A DNA stretch of 33,752 nucleotides from contig JAKBMK010000008.1 of the NCBI GenBank assembly GCA_021831595.1, forward strand, positions 1 to 33,752. The letters are read 5' to 3'. Shown here one piece after another: positions 1 to 7,870 of this stretch (positions are counted from its first letter, which is position 1; each line of letters opens with the position of its first letter). The position numbers and the translations under genes are program-made. The notes beneath the pieces are model-generated. The model was not told where the DNA came from. It did not search any database and was given only the letters and a program-made list of their open reading frames with translations. The stretch is from a bacterium. Lineage in GTDB: Bacteria > Patescibacteriota > Minisyncoccia > Phycocordibacterales > UBA9973.

Positions 1-979
1 GTGTTACTCCGTTGATTGTTTTAATATTTGTTCCTGACACAAGAGTAGACTGAACAGCAATATCTCCACTACCAAGTAGAGAGGTGGAATTTATTGTTTT
101 GATGTTTGTTCCAGAAACTAAAGTTGCTTGTTTACCATTGAAAGTATTCCAATCACTACTTGTTAGATATCCATCTGTGGATGTAGAAGCTGCTCCTAAT
201 TTTGTTTTGATTGATGATGTTGTTTCGTCGCCGGTGTTGGTGCCGGAAGTATTTCCTATTACTGTAAGTTGTGCATTTGTAACATAGTTTTGATTTGCTG
301 TTAATGCTGGAGCAAAATCTGTTGTAGCACTATTGGCAGCTGTACCAAATGTTCTATATGCTACAAAATCTCCTGTATTATTTAACGCAGCAGTTCCAAG
401 TCCCAAAGATGCTCTACCTGTAGCAGCCACTAATCCTGTACTTCCTCCATCCCATTGTCTTGTTTGAGAATAGGCGATGTTCCAGTTTGAAGAATTATTT
501 GCGATAGATGTACCCCAGCCTGTACCAGTAGATATTGCAATACCAGCAGATGGATAGACCATGCTACCTGAACCACCCTGTTGATCAATTTGATAACGAG
601 GACCACCGTTGGATAATGTCAAATACAAATGTGATCCATCAAATTCAACTGCTCCGGCCTCTGTTGTATCAAGAAGTGTACCACTTGTGAATTTGACCGG
701 AGCAGAACCCGCAGTGTTTGAACCTACTCTTAAGTTGATAGTTTTTGTAAATGAATTTATTGTATCTAAGCGAGCAATATTTATAGTGTCGGACAAATCT
801 GTTGAGGCACTTTGAACAATACAACCTGCTGTTCCGGGAGCACAATTTGGATCAAGAGTAGCCCCAGGTGAAAAGATAGCAAAAATATTTACATACGCAG
901 AAAAAAGAATAACAAAAAAGATTGCAGAAAGAATTTTAGGCCAGTGTTGTTTCAAAAATTTTAAGGTTAAATATTTCAT
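1..979 (-). CDS. Secreted tail-fibre-like repeat protein, 3' part cut off by the window edge
   Basis: Reading the minus strand from the ATG at 979 gives an open frame with no stop down to base 1 (326 complete codons), so the gene runs off the left edge. The N-terminus is a basic, hydrophobic signal-like segment (about residues 1-35, starting MKYLTLKFLKQHWPK). The rest is rich in Ser, Thr, Asn and Gly. Near residues 286-297 and 310-321 the unit TLVSGTNIKTIN recurs, with TSLLGSGDIAVQ between the copies, a pattern typical of phage tail fibres and large bacterial surface repeat proteins. The exact role is unknown; a secreted adhesin or appendage is an inference. A 9-bp inverted repeat lies in its leader at 992-1020. 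Confidence 0.75.
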   Translation of the reverse strand, partial: MKYLTLKFLKQHWPKILSAIFFVILFSAYVNIFAIFSPGATLDPNCAPGTAGCIVQSASTDLSDTINIARLDTINSFTKTINLRVGSNTAGSAPVKFTSGTLLDTTEAGAVEFDGSHLYLTLSNGGPRYQIDQQGGSGSMVYPSAGIAISTGTGWGTSIANNSSNWNIAYSQTRQWDGGSTGLVAATGRASLGLGTAALNNTGDFVAYRTFGTAANSATTDFAPALTANQNYVTNAQLTVIGNTSGTNTGDETTSSIKTKLGAASTSTDGYLTSSDWNTFNGKQATLVSGTNIKTINSTSLLGSGDIAVQSTLVSGTNIKTINGVT

Positions 980-991
980 TAAAAAGTTTTT

Positions 992-1020
992 GTAATTTGT
1001 CGAAAAAACGTACAAATTAC
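992..1020. repeat. Inverted repeat in the leader of the truncated secreted gene
   Basis: GTAATTTGT (992-1000) pairs with ACAAATTAC (1012-1020), with two further CG pairs inside the loop. It lies 13 nt upstream of the ATG at 979, with a TATACT box just beyond it at 1022-1027. It could be an operator or an mRNA hairpin; the sequence does not decide between them. Confidence 0.45.
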
Positions 1021-1036
1021 TAGTATATTTTATCAT

Positions 1037-1073
1037 AAAAAAAGCTAAAATAAAAATTATTTTAGCTTTTTTT
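1037..1073 (-). terminator. Intrinsic terminator after the beta-CASP RNase gene
   Basis: A run of A, then GCTAAAATA, an AAAA loop, and the complementary TTATTTTAGC followed by a T run. The symmetric A and T tracts allow it to work in either direction. It lies 20 nt past the stop of the gene ending at 1094. Confidence 0.8.
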
Positions 1074-1093
1074 ATGCATAACTTTTTAATTAT

Positions 1094-2464
1094 TTAACAA
1101 TCTATTATCACACTCTCCCCATTCGTTGGGACATGAGTATTAATACCCAGATTATCACTCAATTTTTGAGCTAAAAACATCGAAGATTTAGGCTCCCCCA
1201 TCAACAAAAACACTCTTTTAACCGTCTTAGCTGTATTTTCGACGAATTCTACCAAATGATCTGAATCTTTGTGACCAGAATAACCACTTATCATCTCCAC
1301 ATGGGCTTTGATATGAACATCTTCACCCATTATGTGTAATTTCTTTATACCATTTTCAATAGAACGGCCAAGTGTCCCAACAGACTGATACCCTATCAAC
1401 AAAATTGTGTTGTTCTCATATGGTAAATAATTCTTTTCATGATGAAGAATCCTACCCCCATTACTCATACCACTACCTGCCATGATTATTTTTGGAGGAG
1501 GAACATTTAATATCGCTTTTGATTCTTCTGTATCCTCGGTCATCCTGAGTCCTATGAAATTGAAAATATCGTCTCCCCCATTTATTATTTTCAAGGCTGT
1601 AGGATTGAAATATTTCTCATACTTTTTGTAAATAGCAGTGAGTTTTATCGCAAGTGGTGAATCTAAAAAGATTGGCATGCGAGGAATATCATTCGCCTCA
1701 ACTAGGGTGTCTATCTCATAAAGAAGTTCCTGAGTTCTTTCTAGGGAAAATGTAGGAATTATGAGAGTACCATTTCTATCAAAATTCTGTCGAATAACCT
1801 CTCTCAATTTATTTTTTCTATCATCTCTATCTTCATGATTTCTGTCTCCATAGACTGATTCCATAAATAAATAATCTGCGTCAGTTATCTTTTCTGTATC
1901 ACGAAGAAGTGGTGAAGGAGAATTCCCCAGGTCGCCTGTGAAAATAATTTTTTTGTGGTTATAAATTATTTCAAGTATCCCAGAGCCTAATATGTGCCCT
2001 GAATCTTTGTATGAAAATTGAAAACCATGATCAACGTTGAGCTTCTGTCCATACTCAATAGTCTCCCATAAATCTATAGCTTTTTTAATATTCGATTCAG
2101 AATAAATATCAGCAAGATGATGTTCTTCGTCTCTAGAAAGTATGTGTGCAGTATCTGCCAACATTACTTCTGTAATCTCTTTAGTAGGAATTGTGGAAAT
2201 TATTCTGCCCTTAAAACCATCATTAATTAGCTTTGGAATTCTACCTATATGGTCTATATGTCCATGTGTAACAAACAAAATGTCTATCTCGGATGCGTCA
2301 TAAGGAAATGGCTCCCAGTTTAAATCTTCGGCAATCTTTTCTCCTTGTATCAAACCACAATCTACAAGGAATTTCTTGTCGTTCCCTTCAATCAAAAAGT
2401 TGGCACCTGTAACAGTACCAGCTCCGGAGCAAAATGTAATTTTTAGCTTTGTATCATTTGCCAT
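1094..2464 (-). CDS. MBL-fold beta-CASP ribonuclease (RNA-processing metallo-beta-lactamase)
   Basis: 456 aa. The metal-binding signature HGHIDH is at residues 67-72, with further MBL motifs (SGHILGSG, FTGDLG), a central beta-CASP region and a C-terminal RMMBL-type stretch with GYSGHKD. The length and order fit bacterial and archaeal beta-CASP nucleases related to TTHA0252 and CPSF73, which cut RNA endonucleolytically in the cytoplasm. The family is clear; the substrate is not. The ATG at 2464 is favoured because a TATAAT box lies only 10 nt upstream (2475-2480), predicting a leaderless or nearly leaderless mRNA. The gene is transcribed alone, between a long inverted repeat and the terminator at 1037-1073. 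Confidence 0.9.
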   Translation of the reverse strand: MANDTKLKITFCSGAGTVTGANFLIEGNDKKFLVDCGLIQGEKIAEDLNWEPFPYDASEIDILFVTHGHIDHIGRIPKLINDGFKGRIISTIPTKEITEVMLADTAHILSRDEEHHLADIYSESNIKKAIDLWETIEYGQKLNVDHGFQFSYKDSGHILGSGILEIIYNHKKIIFTGDLGNSPSPLLRDTEKITDADYLFMESVYGDRNHEDRDDRKNKLREVIRQNFDRNGTLIIPTFSLERTQELLYEIDTLVEANDIPRMPIFLDSPLAIKLTAIYKKYEKYFNPTALKIINGGDDIFNFIGLRMTEDTEESKAILNVPPPKIIMAGSGMSNGGRILHHEKNYLPYENNTILLIGYQSVGTLGRSIENGIKKLHIMGEDVHIKAHVEMISGYSGHKDSDHLVEFVENTAKTVKRVFLLMGEPKSSMFLAQKLSDNLGINTHVPTNGESVIIDC

Positions 2465-2474
2465 ATATAGTTAT

Positions 2475-2480
2475 ATTATA
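2475..2480 (-). promoter_or_regulatory. -10 box of the beta-CASP RNase gene, leaderless geometry
   Basis: TATAAT ends 10 nt before the ATG at 2464, so transcription should start within about 3-5 nt of the start codon. No good -35 is visible; its expected position coincides with the end of the inverted repeat that begins at 2497. Confidence 0.5.
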
Positions 2481-2496
2481 CACGATATACGCAAAA

Positions 2497-2601
2497 AAAG
2501 AAGTAGAATATTTAAAAAATTACTCGCTTATCCCTCTCCGCTCGTTCCTCTCTCCGGCGCGCCCACACCTACTCGTAATTTTTTAAATATTCTACTTCTT
2601 T
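2497..2601. repeat. 27-bp perfect inverted repeat with a 51-nt GC-rich loop
   Basis: Bases 2497-2523 pair without mismatch with 2575-2601. The arms are almost all A/T, while the loop (2524-2574) is GC-rich and strongly pyrimidine-biased on the plus strand, and includes the palindrome GGCGCGCC. On the minus strand the stem is followed by seven T, so it may act as an oversized terminator behind the small RNA, directly before the RNase promoter. Nothing in it looks coding. A comparable element lies at 6297-6404. Confidence 0.8.
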
Positions 2602-2610
2602 CTTGTAAAC

Positions 2611-2642
2611 AAAACAAAAAATCCTTTCACAAAATGAAAGAA
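2611..2642 (-). terminator. Intrinsic terminator of the 6S-like RNA
   Basis: On the minus strand CTTTCA and TGAAAG form a hairpin (2624-2640) with a short loop, followed by TTTTTTGTTTT (2621-2611). It ends the transcript that starts near 2800. Confidence 0.75.
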
Positions 2643-2800
2643 TTTCTTATTAGGACTATCCGAAAAGTATTACCGTAGCTTAAAGCTAAGTGGGACTAAG
2701 GATGAAGCAGATTTGTTAACATAATTTGTATACAGCACTGTTCCAAAACTATTTAATCCCCTAAAAAATTGTTCTAGGTAACAAAATTCAAATAACCCTA
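2612..2800 (-). ncRNA. ssrS: Rod-shaped small RNA, probable 6S RNA
   Basis: No ORF fits here, yet the segment has a promoter (2806-2833), a terminator (2611-2642) and a length of about 190 nt. By eye the transcript folds as a rod. 2787-2800 pairs continuously with 2651-2664 (14 pairs, some G-U). After a short internal loop GTTACC pairs with GGTAAT; further in GGGATTAA pairs with TTAGTCCC, and GAACAG pairs with CTGCTTC with one bulge. A small TAGCTT/AAGCTA hairpin lies on the 3' side of the bubble. A closing stem, a central bubble and a terminal stem at this length are the hallmarks of 6S RNA, which binds RNA polymerase. The fold was done by hand, and no conserved primary sequence was matched. 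Confidence 0.5.
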
Positions 2801-2805
2801 CTTAA

Positions 2806-2833
2806 AGTATACTCAACGAAAGTCTCATTGCAA
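2806..2833 (-). promoter_or_regulatory. Promoter of the 6S-like RNA
   Basis: TTGCAA (2828-2833), a 16-nt spacer and TATACT (2806-2811). The predicted start lies close to the first base of the closing stem of the RNA. Confidence 0.6.
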
Positions 2834-2903
2834 GCATTTTTTCAATTAAACACACTTTTGACACTGTTTCAACAAAGATTCTTAATTTAAATTATATTTG
2901 TTA

Positions 2904-2937
2904 ATTAAAAATTCTCTCAGATGAGAGAATTTTTAAT
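2904..2937 (-). terminator. Intrinsic terminator after ndk
   Basis: A 15-bp stem (2904-2918 with 2923-2937) has an AGAT loop and A/T-rich flanks. It lies 7 nt past the ndk stop. Confidence 0.8.
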
Positions 2938-2944
2938 ATAATTA

Positions 2945-3457
2945 TTACTTCTTTGCTTGAGTAAACTTTTCGTGAACTGTCTGATAGTCAAATAATTCAG
3001 TTTCAGAGAACCAGTGGGCTATCTCAAGTTCTGCTTCTGCAGGATCACCTGATGCATGAATAATATTTGGAACTCCAATCTCATTTTTATCAGCATGACC
3101 AAAACTCATATGAGCATAATCCCCTCTGATTGTTCCTGGTACTGCTGACTTTGGTTCTGTAGCACCTACCATTTTTCGGATAAGAGAAACTGCTTCAATT
3201 CCTTCAAGTACAAAAGCTATAACTGGGCCTTCATTCATCATCGCAAGAGTCACGTCAAAAGTCTTTTGCCCACGACGAGAAACCATCTTGCCTATATTTT
3301 CATAATGATGAAAATAGTGGTCATAACTAGGGCGCAACATTTTCACACCAACAATTTTCAATCCTACTTTTTCAAAACGAGCAAGTATTTCTCCGACTAC
3401 TCCTCTCTGTACGGCATCTGGTTTAAACACGATAAGCGAACGTTCTATTGTATTCAT
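2945..3457 (-). CDS. ndk: Nucleoside diphosphate kinase
   Basis: 170 aa. It transfers the terminal phosphate from ATP to nucleoside diphosphates through a phospho-histidine. The start ERSLIVFKPDAVQRG and the active-site block NIIHASGD (catalytic His134) are both present. It is about 30 residues longer than the common bacterial enzyme: there is an insertion around residues 48-70 (HYFHHYENIGKMVSRRG) and a longer tail. It has its own promoter (3488-3516), an A/T-only leader and a terminator at 2904-2937, so it is probably transcribed alone although it follows the ATPase gene. Confidence 0.95.
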   Translation of the reverse strand: MNTIERSLIVFKPDAVQRGVVGEILARFEKVGLKIVGVKMLRPSYDHYFHHYENIGKMVSRRGQKTFDVTLAMMNEGPVIAFVLEGIEAVSLIRKMVGATEPKSAVPGTIRGDYAHMSFGHADKNEIGVPNIIHASGDPAEAELEIAHWFSETELFDYQTVHEKFTQAKK

Positions 3458-3487
3458 ATAAATAAAAATTAATAAATAATTATGACC

Positions 3488-3516
3488 ATAATAACAGATT
3501 AAACCTTATAAAACAA
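3488..3516 (-). promoter_or_regulatory. Probable ndk promoter
   Basis: TTGTTT (3511-3516), a 17-nt spacer and TATTAT (3488-3493), about 30 nt upstream of the ndk ATG, in the short gap after the ATPase gene. Confidence 0.5.
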
Positions 3517-3527
3517 GTATAAAATTA

Positions 3528-6263
3528 CTAATTACTTTGATACTTCTGCATTATTTCTTCTTCTATTTCTTCTCGGTCACGTCCATATTTGAGATATGAT
3601 AATTCTTTAATTTTTTCGACGATATCAGGATTACCCTTCTCTGTGAGGCTCCAATGTGAAACCATATTGAAAGGCTTCACTGGCATACCTCCTACCAACA
3701 TTCTGACATAAGAGTTAAAGTTATCGAGCTTCATAATGTCCGCCGCGGTAAATGTCGGCTTGAATTTTGGTTCTACAAAGTTAGCATCTTCTGAACTTAT
3801 ACGATACACAGCCATTGATCCCACGTTGCCGAAAACCGCATCTTTAATCTTCTCCTCTAACTGTGAAATATATTGATGGGCAATTGTAAGAGAGAGTCTA
3901 TATTTGCGAGCCTCTGAAAGAATAGAAGCGATGGAGTCAGTCGTCACATTTTGGAATTCATCGATATAAAGATAAAAGTCATTCATCTGTTTGCCATACA
4001 TATCGACACGAGAGAGAGCTGCCATCTGAATCTTCCCTACTAAGAGAAGACCAATCAAGTTAGCATTTATATCACCGAGTCTTCCTTTTGAAAGATTCAC
4101 CAATAATATTTTTTTATTATCCATTATTTCACGGAAATTAAATACTGATTTTTCTTGGAGAACAACAGGACGCATAATATCGTTTGAAATAAAGTTATCG
4201 AACTTTGACGAAATATATGGAACGAAGTTTGCAAGAGATTGATCGCCTGTTGTCTTCTCGGCATTAATCCAAAATTCTTTTATAATTGGATTCTTACAAC
4301 GAGAAAGTTTCAAGTCACGGAAAGCTTTGTCTCCAAGAACACGTGTAATCTCAAGCAGAGTACATCCAGATTCTGGATCCTCCATAACCAAGAATGCACT
4401 ATTACGGAAATACTGTTCAAACATCGCTCCTCCACCAGTTTTCATATCAAATAACTTGTTGAAAATACTCATGAGTTCGTTCACAACAAAAGTTTTCTGC
4501 TCTGGATATTTTGGATCATATTCAAGCATGTTTAGACCCATAGGACGAGCCGTATATGCTGGATCAAAATATATAACATCATCAATTCTTTCCTTTGGAA
4601 CATAACTTAAAATATCTTGAATATCTGTACCGTGCGGATCAATAAAACAACAACCATCCCCGTTTCTAATATCTTGAGCAATCATATTCTTTAAAATGGT
4701 TGTTTTACCAGTACCAGTCTGACCGATGACGTACATATGACGCATTCGATCTTCACGACTCATGTGAATTTCTGTGTCTTTTCCTCTATAACTATTTATA
4801 CCGAGAAGAATTCCTTCATTCCCCATCTCAAGAGGAGCTGGAGCCATCCCTGCTTTTGCTAACTTTAATTGTGAAGAAACAACACCATAAGGGAAATGGA
4901 AAATAGTAGCCAACTCTTTCAAATTAAGAGGCATACTATACTCATCTGAAAATGTCCTATATGTAAAATCGTGTATTAGATTCGACAACTCTGTGCCTTT
5001 GGGATGATTAAAATTAAAACCATTGCGATCTGCTTCTGTGAATTGATTAAAGGATGATTCAATTTCTGAAAGAATTTGCTTCGATCTTGTTTCTGTTTCT
5101 GCTGAAGTAATAATACGAATATTTGTCGCCATGATAGTACTCTTCAACTTTTCACCGATATATTCTACGGCTTTATCGTTCACCTTTTTCTCTTCTTTCT
5201 TTTTTGAAGGTCCAAAGAATAATTCACTGGCAAAATTTTTGACCTCTTTCCCTATCTGGCGAGTCATACTAGAAGCTGTACGTACAGACATACCATCTTT
5301 CACATCAGCGTGAATGATATGAAACTTACGAATTATTTCGTCATCTTCTGGACAAACAGAGAATTGAATTGCTGCTCCTTCACTATCCTTCTTTAATTTT
5401 GTAAAAACATTAAGAATAATATTTAAAGGATCATGGTCAATATTGTCATATAACTTTATAGGATAAACTTCATGACTATTGAGAGTCGCATAAGAAGCTG
5501 AAATAGAAGAATTTTCTGAAAAAATATTATAATCATCCGGAGCTTCAACAATCTTGGCGTCTAAATGCACTCCAAGTAATTGCTTTTCAAACAACTCAGC
5601 TTTGTCTGAAGGAATAGCTGAATAAAAAACAAAATTATTGGTTCCTTCTGCTAACGCAATCTCTAAAGTAAAGTGATTCCGATTATAATTCTCTCTTCCT
5701 TCACCGACAGAATGCATACCAGCATAAAACTGCTCCATTGCTCCGAGTAATTCTTTTAAACTTTTCTTGTTTTTTTCTTCATCTTCGGCGTCTGGTAATG
5801 TCACTTCAAAAAGTGTCATATCAAGGGATTTGAAAAGAGGGGTACCTTCCTTCAGTCCAGGAACTTTGTGAGTAGTATATAGGTATTGAACTAAAAAGCG
5901 ATGAAAATCGTCATCGAGATGGGGATTATTCATCTTTGCCACAACAGATAAAGCGTTAGAAATACCCTTATCTAACAAGATAGCGAGAAGTTCTTCCATT
6001 TTTGAATCATGCGGCTCAGGCTTTAATCGTAGGACTAAATGCTCTGATTCTTTTTTACCAATAACAGCAGATTTATGCATAACATCTGCTGGCTCATATT
6101 TCCTGTATGAATTAATGACTTCATGTGCAAGATTTTCTTTGTTCACCTCTTTGCCTTGTCCGTTCAAGGCTTTTTCTTTTTCTGCAATATGCGCACGCAA
6201 GAACTCTAGCTCCTCCTGTGGAGTTTTAAATTTAGGAGCGTTATTTAAATTAAATCCTTCCAT
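3528..6263 (-). CDS. TraG/VirB4-like conjugation-type ATPase
   Basis: 911 aa from the ATG at 6263. The C-terminal half is a P-loop motor with Walker A GQTGTGKT at residues 514-521, FIDPHGTD shortly after, and Walker B LYIDEFQN near residue 766. This is the layout of type IV secretion and conjugation coupling proteins (TraD/TrwB/VirB4 relatives). The N-terminal 500 residues are not recognised; they begin with a charged coiled-coil-like stretch and contain no obvious membrane segment. No other secretion genes are nearby, so the substrate is unknown. The frame stays open upstream to 6353, but a TATAAT box at 6271-6276 lies 7 nt before the ATG at 6263, which fixes this start and predicts a leaderless mRNA. 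Confidence 0.8.
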   Translation of the reverse strand: MEGFNLNNAPKFKTPQEELEFLRAHIAEKEKALNGQGKEVNKENLAHEVINSYRKYEPADVMHKSAVIGKKESEHLVLRLKPEPHDSKMEELLAILLDKGISNALSVVAKMNNPHLDDDFHRFLVQYLYTTHKVPGLKEGTPLFKSLDMTLFEVTLPDAEDEEKNKKSLKELLGAMEQFYAGMHSVGEGRENYNRNHFTLEIALAEGTNNFVFYSAIPSDKAELFEKQLLGVHLDAKIVEAPDDYNIFSENSSISASYATLNSHEVYPIKLYDNIDHDPLNIILNVFTKLKKDSEGAAIQFSVCPEDDEIIRKFHIIHADVKDGMSVRTASSMTRQIGKEVKNFASELFFGPSKKKEEKKVNDKAVEYIGEKLKSTIMATNIRIITSAETETRSKQILSEIESSFNQFTEADRNGFNFNHPKGTELSNLIHDFTYRTFSDEYSMPLNLKELATIFHFPYGVVSSQLKLAKAGMAPAPLEMGNEGILLGINSYRGKDTEIHMSREDRMRHMYVIGQTGTGKTTILKNMIAQDIRNGDGCCFIDPHGTDIQDILSYVPKERIDDVIYFDPAYTARPMGLNMLEYDPKYPEQKTFVVNELMSIFNKLFDMKTGGGAMFEQYFRNSAFLVMEDPESGCTLLEITRVLGDKAFRDLKLSRCKNPIIKEFWINAEKTTGDQSLANFVPYISSKFDNFISNDIMRPVVLQEKSVFNFREIMDNKKILLVNLSKGRLGDINANLIGLLLVGKIQMAALSRVDMYGKQMNDFYLYIDEFQNVTTDSIASILSEARKYRLSLTIAHQYISQLEEKIKDAVFGNVGSMAVYRISSEDANFVEPKFKPTFTAADIMKLDNFNSYVRMLVGGMPVKPFNMVSHWSLTEKGNPDIVEKIKELSYLKYGRDREEIEEEIMQKYQSN

Positions 6264-6270
6264 ACGAAAT

Positions 6271-6276
6271 ATTATA
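6271..6276 (-). promoter_or_regulatory. -10 box of the ATPase gene, leaderless geometry
   Basis: TATAAT ends 7 nt before the ATG at 6263, so the start codon should be at or next to +1. CTTACA (6293-6298, 16-nt spacer) is a weak -35 candidate that overlaps the end of the inverted repeat at 6297. Confidence 0.55.
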
Positions 6277-6296
6277 TCATATAGAATAAAAATGTA

Positions 6297-6404
6297 AGAG
6301 AAAATAGTCTCTGAAAAAAGCCTCACGCAGGCCGACGGGCCGAGTGCGAGCAAAAAACTCAGCAGAGTTTTATTGTGTGGTTTTTGAAGAGAGCTATTTT
6401 CTCT
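6297..6404. repeat. Imperfect long inverted repeat enclosing GC-rich hairpins
   Basis: An 11-bp perfect outer stem (6297-6307 with 6394-6404) continues imperfectly through TCTCT/AGAGA and A5/T5. The enclosed loop is much richer in GC than its surroundings and itself contains small hairpins such as GCCT-CACGC-AGGC, GGCC-GACG-GGCC and ACTC-AGCA-GAGT. It begins 8 nt after the map stop and ends next to the ATPase promoter, the same relative position as the element at 2497-2601. Confidence 0.65.
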
Positions 6405-6411
6405 GAAATTT

Positions 6412-7176
6412 TTATTTCGTCAAAATTTCAGCATCACCTTCTGTGATGAGAATCGTATGTTCAAAGTGTGCTGATTTTGCCCCATCAGCTGTTTTAATAG
6501 TCCAATTATCATTCGCAACTGTAATATTATCTTTGCCAATATTTAGCATCGGCTCTATGGCAATAATCATTCCTGGAATAAGTTTTTGTCCCTTGCCAGC
6601 CTTTCCATAATTTGGAACGTATGGATCTTCATGAATTTTGACTCCAACTCCATGCCCGGCAAGTTCACGAACTATGCCGTACTTTCTATTCACAAATGAT
6701 TCTATCGCATGACCTATATCTCCAACAGTCGCCCCACCTTTTGCTGCCCATATACCTATCTCAAGAGCTTTTTTAGTCTTATCAAGTAACTCTTGATCTT
6801 TCTTTGAGATCTTCCCTACAGCCACAGTCACAGCATGATCAGTAAAAAGTCCTTTGTATTTGAGGCCCAAATCCAAAGAAATAATATCCCCTTCTTTTAA
6901 AATTCTACTTTTAGATGGAATACCGTGAACAATTTCATTATTGACTGATGTACAAAGCGAAGCTGGAAAAGCACTCGTTGCCCCCTCTGGTCTGTAATTC
7001 AAAAATGCTGGAATTCCACCTTTCTCTTTAATCAAATCATGAGCATATTTATCAAGCTCATACGTCGAAATACCAGGAGCAACTTTTTTTGCAACTTTAT
7101 TTAAAACTTCTGCTAGGATTTTCCCCCCTTCTCTGATTTTTTCTATCTGTTCTTTTGTTTTTATTATAACTGTCAT
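6412..7176 (-). CDS. map: Methionine aminopeptidase, type I
   Basis: 254 aa. It removes the initiator methionine from nascent proteins in the cytoplasm. The five metal ligands of the family can be placed at Asp102, Asp113, His175, Glu208 and Glu239, in the contexts SLDLG, FTDHAVT, GHGVG, IEPM and FEHT, with the substrate-side His84 in VHGIP. The length is usual for the short type I form without an extra zinc finger. It lies 7 nt after the UMP kinase gene, in a unit adk-like, UMP kinase, map, next to secY as in the classical spc operon of many bacteria. Confidence 0.95.
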   Translation of the reverse strand: MTVIIKTKEQIEKIREGGKILAEVLNKVAKKVAPGISTYELDKYAHDLIKEKGGIPAFLNYRPEGATSAFPASLCTSVNNEIVHGIPSKSRILKEGDIISLDLGLKYKGLFTDHAVTVAVGKISKKDQELLDKTKKALEIGIWAAKGGATVGDIGHAIESFVNRKYGIVRELAGHGVGVKIHEDPYVPNYGKAGKGQKLIPGMIIAIEPMLNIGKDNITVANDNWTIKTADGAKSAHFEHTILITEGDAEILTK

Positions 7177-7183
7177 ATATAAA

Positions 7184-7870
7184 TTATTTTATCGTTGTAC
7201 CTACAAACTCCTTGCCGTCTAAGAAGTTCTTTAGATTTTCTATATTTTTACCGTTTAAGACCACCACTTCAAAACCTAGCCTCTCCGCTTCTCTAGCCGC
7301 AACTGGATCAAAAGGTGAGTTTATACCTGGGCCCCATTCTTTTGGAATTATCTTTCTAAATTCTTCCCAAGAAATATCTTTGATGGCTTTTGCTGCTATA
7401 TTTTTTTTAGGATCAATATCATAGACATAATCAATATTTGAAAGATTTACAATCTTTTTTGCTTTTAAACTTTTTGCAGAATGTATAGCCGCTAGATCAC
7501 TACTATTCCCGGGCTTCCAGCCTCCACCAACAATAATAGGACTATTTGTTTCTGGCATAAAATCTGGGTCTAAAACTACTTTGTCATAAGCTAAACTTCC
7601 AAAACAAAGTCTTACAAGTTCTGCGTTTAATCTCGTAGCAGAAATACCAAGCCAATCTAAATCTTCATCTGATGGAGTTGTAATTTCTTTCAAGAAGTCA
7701 TTATATCTTCTACATATTTTTCCACCACCTGTTATTATCCAAAAACTAAACCCTTTGGCTACATAATCCTTAATTGTGGAAGTAAATGATTTTAAAAAAT
7801 CAATATCCACCTCATTGGGGACAATCAATGATCCTCCTAGAGAAATAACGATTGTTTGTTTTTCATTCAT
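7184..7870 (-). CDS. pyrH: UMP kinase, archaeal-type amino acid kinase family
   Basis: 228 aa. It begins with the amino-acid-kinase glycine loop VISLGGSLI (about residues 8-16). It also has IITGGGK, IVGGGWKPGNSSD for nucleotide binding, and a C-terminal DPVAAREAERLG helix. This matches the short archaeal UMP kinases better than the usual bacterial PyrH hexamer type, as far as motifs can show. It would make UDP for RNA and wall precursors. It is immediately downstream of the adenylate-kinase-like gene (no gap) and upstream of map. Confidence 0.75.
   Translation of the reverse strand: MNEKQTIVISLGGSLIVPNEVDIDFLKSFTSTIKDYVAKGFSFWIITGGGKICRRYNDFLKEITTPSDEDLDWLGISATRLNAELVRLCFGSLAYDKVVLDPDFMPETNSPIIVGGGWKPGNSSDLAAIHSAKSLKAKKIVNLSNIDYVYDIDPKKNIAAKAIKDISWEEFRKIIPKEWGPGINSPFDPVAAREAERLGFEVVVLNGKNIENLKNFLDGKEFVGTTIK

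Noticed and set aside
2376-2678. 100-codon plus-strand ORF across the beta-CASP gene start and the long inverted repeat
   Set aside because: It overlaps the real gene antisense, then runs through both arms of the inverted repeat and the small-RNA terminator; its composition is not protein-like.
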